Assembly: GCF_000564855.1 (NCBI RefSeq)
Contig: NZ_AYXG01000169.1
Location: 1-36,752, forward strand
Origin: Actinokineospora spheciospongiae
GTDB taxonomy: Bacteria; Actinomycetota; Actinomycetes; Mycobacteriales; Pseudonocardiaceae
DNA length: 36,752 nt
Reading direction: 5' to 3'
Part shown: positions 33,351 to 36,752 of the stretch, piece by piece
How the letters are laid out: each line of letters begins with the position of its first letter
Position numbering within the stretch: the stretch's first letter is position 1
Made by a program: the position numbers and the translations under genes
The notes under the pieces: model-generated
Databases searched by the model: none
Seen by the model: only the letters and a program-made list of their open reading frames with translations
Told to the model about the DNA's origin: nothing

Positions 33351-33530
33351 TTGGCTGCCAAGAAGTCCCGCACCCCGTCGATGGACGACATCAAGAACCG
33401 CTTCTCGCAGGCCCTGGCCCAGAAGGGCACCGGCCCGCACCCGCACGAGTCGCACCGCGCGCAGAGCACCCGCGGCGGCACCAACATCCCGGTACCGCGC
33501 AAGCACACGCTGCGCCGCAAGACCGGGTGA
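33351..33530 (+). CDS. DUF5302 family small protein
   Basis: 59 residues from TTG 33351: MAAKKSRTPSMDDIKNRFSQ, then a basic, probably disordered tail (PVPRKHTLRRKTG). It matches the actinobacterial DUF5302 small-protein family, whose function is unknown. The TTG was chosen because AGGAGG lies five bases upstream and the product then has the usual length and opening. It converges with yidC across a very strong shared terminator. Confidence 0.88.
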   Translation: MAAKKSRTPSMDDIKNRFSQALAQKGTGPHPHESHRAQSTRGGTNIPVPRKHTLRRKTG

Positions 33531-33537
33531 CCGGGTG

Positions 33538-33579
33538 GACCGCTTGCCCCGCAACGAAACCGTTGCGGGGCAAGCGGTC
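33538..33579. terminator. Bidirectional terminator between DUF5302 and yidC
   Basis: A perfect 19-bp stem: arms GACCGCTTGCCCCGCAACG (33538-33556) and its complement (33561-33579), with loop AAAC. It sits between two converging stop codons and should serve both transcripts. Confidence 0.93.
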
Positions 33580-33585
33580 TGTCCA

Positions 33586-34437
33586 CTACCGACCGCGCCG
33601 CGGCTTCTGCCCCGGTCGCGGTGTGGTCATCCGCGGCTTGACCACCGCGGGCGCCCCACCGCCGGGTGACTGGCCGTCCACTTTGGTCGAAAGGATGTGC
33701 TGCTGCCCGAACGTCCACACGTTGTTCGCGAGGAAGTACAGCAGCACGCCGATCGGCACCGGGAACAGCAACCCGGACACCAGCATCCCCGCGGGCGCGA
33801 GGAACGCCATCACCTTGCCGATGGCCGCGAACTGCGGGTTGTCCGCGGGCTGCTGCTTCTGCCCCGCCCGCAGCGACAGGAACGTCGCCGCCCCCGCCAA
33901 CAGCATCAGCGGCACCCCCACGGCGAGCATGTGCGCCCGGTCGGTGGCGAACGCGGCCAGGTCGGCGGCGGACTGGCTCACCCAGTTGCCCAACCGCGCG
34001 CCGAACAGGTCGGCCCGCAGGAACGACTCCACCCCGGCCCGGTCGAACACGTGGTTCGACTGCGCGGTCGGGGTGAAGTCGCGCAGCACCCAGTACAGGC
34101 TCAGGAACACCGGGACCTGCAGCAGCGCGGGCAGGATCGCGCCGAACGGGCTGGTCCCGTTCTCGGCGTGGAGCTTCTGCACCTCCCGCCCCATCCGCAC
34201 CCGGTCGCCGCGGTGCTTCTCCCGGATGCGCGCCAGGGCGGGGGCCAACTCCCGGGCGCGCCGCGCCGCGCGCAGTTGACCGAGCGCGGGCCGGATCAGC
34301 AGCACCCGCACGGTGAAGACCAGGAACACGATCGCCAGCACCCAGGCGGCCCCGCTGCCGGGGCCGAAGAGGGCGCCGAAGAGCCGGTGCCAGAACCAGA
34401 GCACGCCGGAAACGGGGTAGAGGAAGACGTCGAACAT
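33586..34437 (-). CDS. yidC: YidC/Oxa1-family membrane protein insertase (second type)
   Basis: 283 residues with five hydrophobic segments: FLYPVSGVLWFWHRLFGALF, AAWVLAIVFLVFTVRVLLI, PALLQVPVFLSLYWVL, HMLAVGVPLMLLAGAATFLSL and GKVMAFLAPAGMLVSGLLFPVPIGVLLYFLANNVW. The conserved Arg of the insertase groove appears in VRVLLIRPALGQLRAARR. The cytoplasmic tail is short and basic (KPRRGR). It inserts membrane proteins alone or with Sec. The housekeeping gene normally lies with rpmH, rnpA and jag; here the neighbours are DUF6412 and DUF5302, so this is probably the second actinobacterial paralogue. The start is ATG 34437. Confidence 0.93.
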   Translation of the reverse strand: MFDVFLYPVSGVLWFWHRLFGALFGPGSGAAWVLAIVFLVFTVRVLLIRPALGQLRAARRARELAPALARIREKHRGDRVRMGREVQKLHAENGTSPFGAILPALLQVPVFLSLYWVLRDFTPTAQSNHVFDRAGVESFLRADLFGARLGNWVSQSAADLAAFATDRAHMLAVGVPLMLLAGAATFLSLRAGQKQQPADNPQFAAIGKVMAFLAPAGMLVSGLLFPVPIGVLLYFLANNVWTFGQQHILSTKVDGQSPGGGAPAVVKPRMTTPRPGQKPRRGR

Positions 34438-34507
34438 CGGGGATTCACTCCGTCGGAAGAGTCGGGAAGCGGACACCGACCGCCCACGTCCGACCTCGAC
34501 GCACTGC

Positions 34508-34813
34508 TCAGGCGGTCGCGCCACCCCGTGACGGAGCCCTGGGCCGAGTCCGCCCCCGCGCGTCCGGGTCCCGCAACCGCACCGCGGAGACCAGCCGCGC
34601 CCGTTCGCGCAGGCTGATCGCCCGCACCCCGGCGGGCGCCACCGCCACCACGAGCCCCACCACGACCACGGCGCACACCACCGCGGCGGCCATCACCCCG
34701 AGGCCCACGGCTGAGGCCGCCGCCCCGGAACCCCCGGTCGTCGGCAGCACCACGAAAAGGGCAGGCAGGAACAGCGCGAGCAGCAACCGCAGGCGCATCC
34801 CCACCGAGACCAT
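34508..34813 (-). CDS. DUF6412 family small membrane protein
   Basis: 101 residues. Two hydrophobic segments (RLLLALFLPALFVVLP; VGLGVMAAAVVCAVVVVGLVVAV) are followed by a cytosolic tail LRERARLVSAVRLRDPDARGRTRPRAPS, the DUF6412 pattern. Its function is unknown; it is encoded 70 bp upstream of yidC on the same strand, as is usual for this family, and may assist the insertase. ATG 34813 is supported by a -10 (TACGCT) six bases upstream. Confidence 0.85.
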   Translation of the reverse strand: MVSVGMRLRLLLALFLPALFVVLPTTGGSGAAASAVGLGVMAAAVVCAVVVVGLVVAVAPAGVRAISLRERARLVSAVRLRDPDARGRTRPRAPSRGGATA

Positions 34814-34819
34814 GCCGCG

Positions 34820-34825
34820 AGCGTA
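34820..34825 (-). promoter_or_regulatory. Likely leaderless -10 of the DUF6412-yidC unit
   Basis: TACGCT on the minus strand (complement of 34820-34825) ends six bases before ATG 34813, the spacing of a leaderless start. No -35 was recognised. Confidence 0.45.
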
Positions 34826-35173
34826 CACGCGCCTGCGCGGCACGCGGCCGACTCGCGGTGGCCCCGGTCCGCCTCCCGACACCGGAAATCGGCTGTTCAC
34901 ACACGCGACCAAGGCGGCGACACGGTCAGCGAGGGGCAGGCGTACGCGCTCCTGCTCGCCACCACCCCCTCGCCCCGTGCGGCTGACCCGCTCCGAACCG
35001 TGATCCCACCCAGGAACGCCATGGAACCCCACGCTTTCGCCGCCTGATCACCTGCGGCGGCGGCTGACGGTTCCAGCCCACCACTCCCGGCGCCCGGGGC
35101 TGCTGGTGCCGTCCGACGGGTGAGCGCCGGAAATGGCATCCTGGAGTCGATTCCCGAGTGGGGGTTGCTTGAA
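34826..35173. other. Intergenic region between DUF6412 and the ABM gene
   Basis: About 350 bases between divergent genes. Apart from the -10 element at 34820-34825, an imperfect hairpin near 34926-34958 (GCGAGGGGCAGG against CCTGCTCGC) and the motif GGCATCCTGG at 35135-35144, I see no gene or clear signal. Confidence 0.5.
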
Positions 35174-35497
35174 ATGATCTTCATCACCGCCAAGTTCGCG
35201 ATCAAGCCCGAGCACGCCGACCGGTGGCCCGAACTCTCCCGCGAGTTCACCGAGGCCACCCGCGCCGAACCCGGCTGCCTCTGGTTCGACTGGTCCCGCT
35301 CCCTGGACGACCCCACCGAGTACGTCCTCGTCGAAGCCTTCCGCGACGGTGGGGCGGGCGGTGCCCACGTCAATTCCGCGCACTTCAAGGCCGCCCAGGA
35401 GACCCTCCCGCCCTACCTGGCCGCCACCCCGCGCATCGTCAACGTCGAAGCCCCCGGCACCGAGTGGTCCCTCCTCGGTGAGATGGCCGTCGACTGA
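35174..35497 (+). CDS. Antibiotic biosynthesis monooxygenase (ABM)-domain protein
   Basis: 107 residues, one dimeric alpha-beta barrel: MIFITAKFAIKPEHADRWPELSREFTEATRAEPGCLWFDWSRSLDDPTEYVLVEAFRDGGAGGAHVNSAHF. The pattern EPGCLWFDW..EYVLVE..H..SAHF is that of YgiN-like putative quinol monooxygenases. Such enzymes oxidise quinols or other aromatics without cofactor; the substrate here is unknown. ATG 35174 has GGGGG eight bases upstream. A terminator-like hairpin follows the stop by 7 bp. Confidence 0.92.
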   Translation: MIFITAKFAIKPEHADRWPELSREFTEATRAEPGCLWFDWSRSLDDPTEYVLVEAFRDGGAGGAHVNSAHFKAAQETLPPYLAATPRIVNVEAPGTEWSLLGEMAVD

Positions 35498-35504
35498 GCC
35501 GCCG

Positions 35505-35529
35505 GGGGACGTCCACCTCGACCGTCCCC
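35505..35529 (+). terminator. Hairpin after the ABM gene
   Basis: GGGGACG-n11-CGTCCCC, a perfect 7-bp stem just beyond the stop codon. Confidence 0.5.
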
Positions 35530-35701
35530 AGGGTGCGCGGCTGATCGCGGTCAACAGGCAGTCGACACCGCCCTCCGGGTCGACCGGTCCCGGCGCCGGT
35601 TGTCGTCCCACTGGTCCATCCGCGCGTCCCGCGCCCGACACGTCGCGGGGAACCGCCTCCGGCGGCGGCCGGGCTGGGGCATCCTGGGCCCCGGAGGTTC
35701 G

Positions 35702-36358
35702 ATGCGCATCCTGGTGGTGGAGGACGACGACGGTGTCGCGGCGGCGGTGGTCGACGCGCTGGTGGCCCGCGGGCACGGGGTGGTGCGCGCGGCCAGGGCG
35801 GCGGAGGTGCCCGGACTGCGCCCCGGCGCGGAACTGGTGCTGCTCGACCTGACCCTCCCCGACGGGGACGGCCTGGAAGTGCTGCGGGACCTGCGCCGCG
35901 CCTCCGACGTCCCGGTGCTGGTACTGACCGCGCGCTCGACGGAGCGGGACGTGGTGCGCGGCCTGCGCTCGGGCGCGGACGACTACCTGGTCAAACCGAT
36001 CCGCCTGGCCGAACTGCTGGCCCGGATCGACGCGGTGACCCGCCGAGCCGCCGCCCGGGGAGGTGTCCCGGAGGTGGTCGAGGTGGAGGACCTGCGGGTC
36101 GACCTGGCGGCCCGGCGGGTCAGCGTCGCCGGTGCGGAACTGACGCTGACCGGCAAGGAGTACGACATCCTCGCCGCCCTGGCCCGGCGGGCGGGGGTCG
36201 CGGTGAGCAGGCAGCAGGTACTGGACGAGGTCTGGGGAGACGCGACCGTGGCGGTGTCGCGGGCACTGGACGTCCACCTGGCCTCGCTGCGCACCAAGCT
36301 CGCCCGGCCCGGACTGCTGTCCACCGTCCGGGGCTTCGGCTACCGGCTCGGCCGCTGA
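35702..36358 (+). CDS. OmpR/PhoB-family response regulator without adjacent kinase
   Basis: 218 residues. Receiver domain: acidic pair in VVEDDDG, phospho-acceptor Asp49 (LLDLTLPDGDG), Thr in LTARST, Lys98 in VKPIRL. Then a winged-helix Trans_reg_C domain (~125-218) with LTGKEYDILAALARRAGVAVSRQQVLDEVWGD and HLASLRTKLARPGLLSTVRGFGYRLGR. ATG 35702 follows GGAGG. No histidine kinase lies downstream: the repeat arm begins within about 70 bases, so the partner is beyond the window end or elsewhere. The regulon is unknown. Confidence 0.94.
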   Translation: MRILVVEDDDGVAAAVVDALVARGHGVVRAARAAEVPGLRPGAELVLLDLTLPDGDGLEVLRDLRRASDVPVLVLTARSTERDVVRGLRSGADDYLVKPIRLAELLARIDAVTRRAAARGGVPEVVEVEDLRVDLAARRVSVAGAELTLTGKEYDILAALARRAGVAVSRQQVLDEVWGDATVAVSRALDVHLASLRTKLARPGLLSTVRGFGYRLGR

Positions 36359-36423
36359 CCCACCGCAGCCCCGACCCACCGCAACTCCAGGACCGTCACC
36401 CCACCGGCCGCAGCCCCGCCTGC

Positions 36424-36600
36424 CTGCCATCCCGAACCCACAGGCGCAGCCGCCGACCACCCATCGCACCGCCGGCCCGTCCACCAGTCATGGACCCGAC
36501 AACCGGCCACCCCGAACCCCACCGGCGCAGCCGCCGACCACCCCACCAGCCGCAGGCCCGACTGCCGGCCACCCCGAACCCCACCGGCGCAGCAGCCCAG
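36424..36600 (-). repeat. Diverged tandem GC-rich units at the right end
   Basis: The block CCGGCCACCCCGAACCCCAC occurs at 36503 and 36565 (period 62), with a diverged copy from 36424, each followed by GGCGCAGC and, in most, CGCCGACCACC. In reverse complement the block resembles the last left-hand unit (CCGGTGGGGTTC at 307-318). No gene is seen between the response-regulator stop and the window end. Confidence 0.75.
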
Positions 36601-36667
36601 CCGATCACCCCCGAAAACCGCCGGCCCGACTACGGACATGCCCGGTGGGTGGAGGTCCTGAACGCAG

Positions 36668-36752
36668 GCCGACCACCCCCGCAACCGGCGGCCCGGCTAA
36701 GCAACTGCCCGGGTGGGTGGATGTGTTTGGCCGGGGGTGGCGATCATGTGAC
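36668..36752 (-). repeat. Right arm of the inverted end repeat
   Basis: Reverse complement of 8-92 with about 81 of 85 bases equal; the outermost 47 bases are identical. The window stops exactly at the arm's outer edge (GTGAC). Confidence 0.9.

Noticed and set aside
34812-35003. A 63-codon plus-strand frame between DUF6412 and the ABM gene.
   Set aside because: Pro/Arg/Thr-rich composition typical of mirror frames, no ribosome site, and it overlaps the promoter region of DUF6412.

Overview
The window is about 37 kb of very GC-rich DNA with the codon bias of a high-GC actinomycete. Zinc-type L31, DUF5302, DUF6412, PucR, MEDS and SpoIIE-type proteins, many GTG/TTG starts and several apparently leaderless genes agree with this. 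Pseudonocardiaceae is a reasonable guess but not proven. The content looks chromosomal. No transposase, integrase, phage, CRISPR, tRNA or rRNA was seen. Both ends carry the same GC-rich repeat in inverted orientation, which suggests that the window is a whole contig broken at a repeat.

Layout. 1-353: tandem 68-bp repeats and an inverted end arm. 354-5198: a very large hybrid histidine kinase/PP2C phosphatase divergent from a MEDS-HATPase protein. 5270-7763: a hypothetical protein, an SRPBCC protein, an HTH/VOC pair and a TipA-like MerR regulator. 7854-12412, minus strand: RecQ, a secreted GH16 glucanase with a ricin-type lectin domain and a DasR-like operator, and a stand-alone LigD-type polymerase. 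12775-13680: a secreted cutinase/PETase-family polyester hydrolase behind a nested palindrome. 13774-19757: two PucR-type regulators, MEDS-HATPase and MEDS-STAS partners, and a stand-alone fatty acyl-AMP ligase. 19952-24688: a YchJ-like protein, an MFS exporter preceded by a leader peptide, rpmE, a TetR regulator, an AlkC/AlkD-like protein and a DUF4291 protein.

24812-32999 is a tight eight-gene operon: Fe(II)/2OG-type oxygenase, O-acetylhomoserine sulfhydrylase-like enzyme, complete oligopeptide-type ABC importer, and P1/DmpA-family aminopeptidase. Nearly all junctions overlap. It reads as an import-and-degrade pathway for an unidentified, possibly sulfur-containing peptide-like substrate. 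33000-36358: a structured leader before a DUF5302 gene, a second-type YidC with DUF6412, an ABM monooxygenase and a response regulator without a partner kinase. 36359-36752: the right-hand repeat arm.

The strongest candidates for undescribed biology are (i) the 24.8-33.0 kb operon, (ii) the leaderless leader peptide whose codons are complementary to the Shine-Dalgarno of the MFS gene, (iii) the MEDS/STAS/HATPase/PP2C partner-switching components, (iv) the polyester hydrolase with its operator-like palindrome, and (v) the inverted end repeats. All assignments come from reading the sequence; no database search was run.
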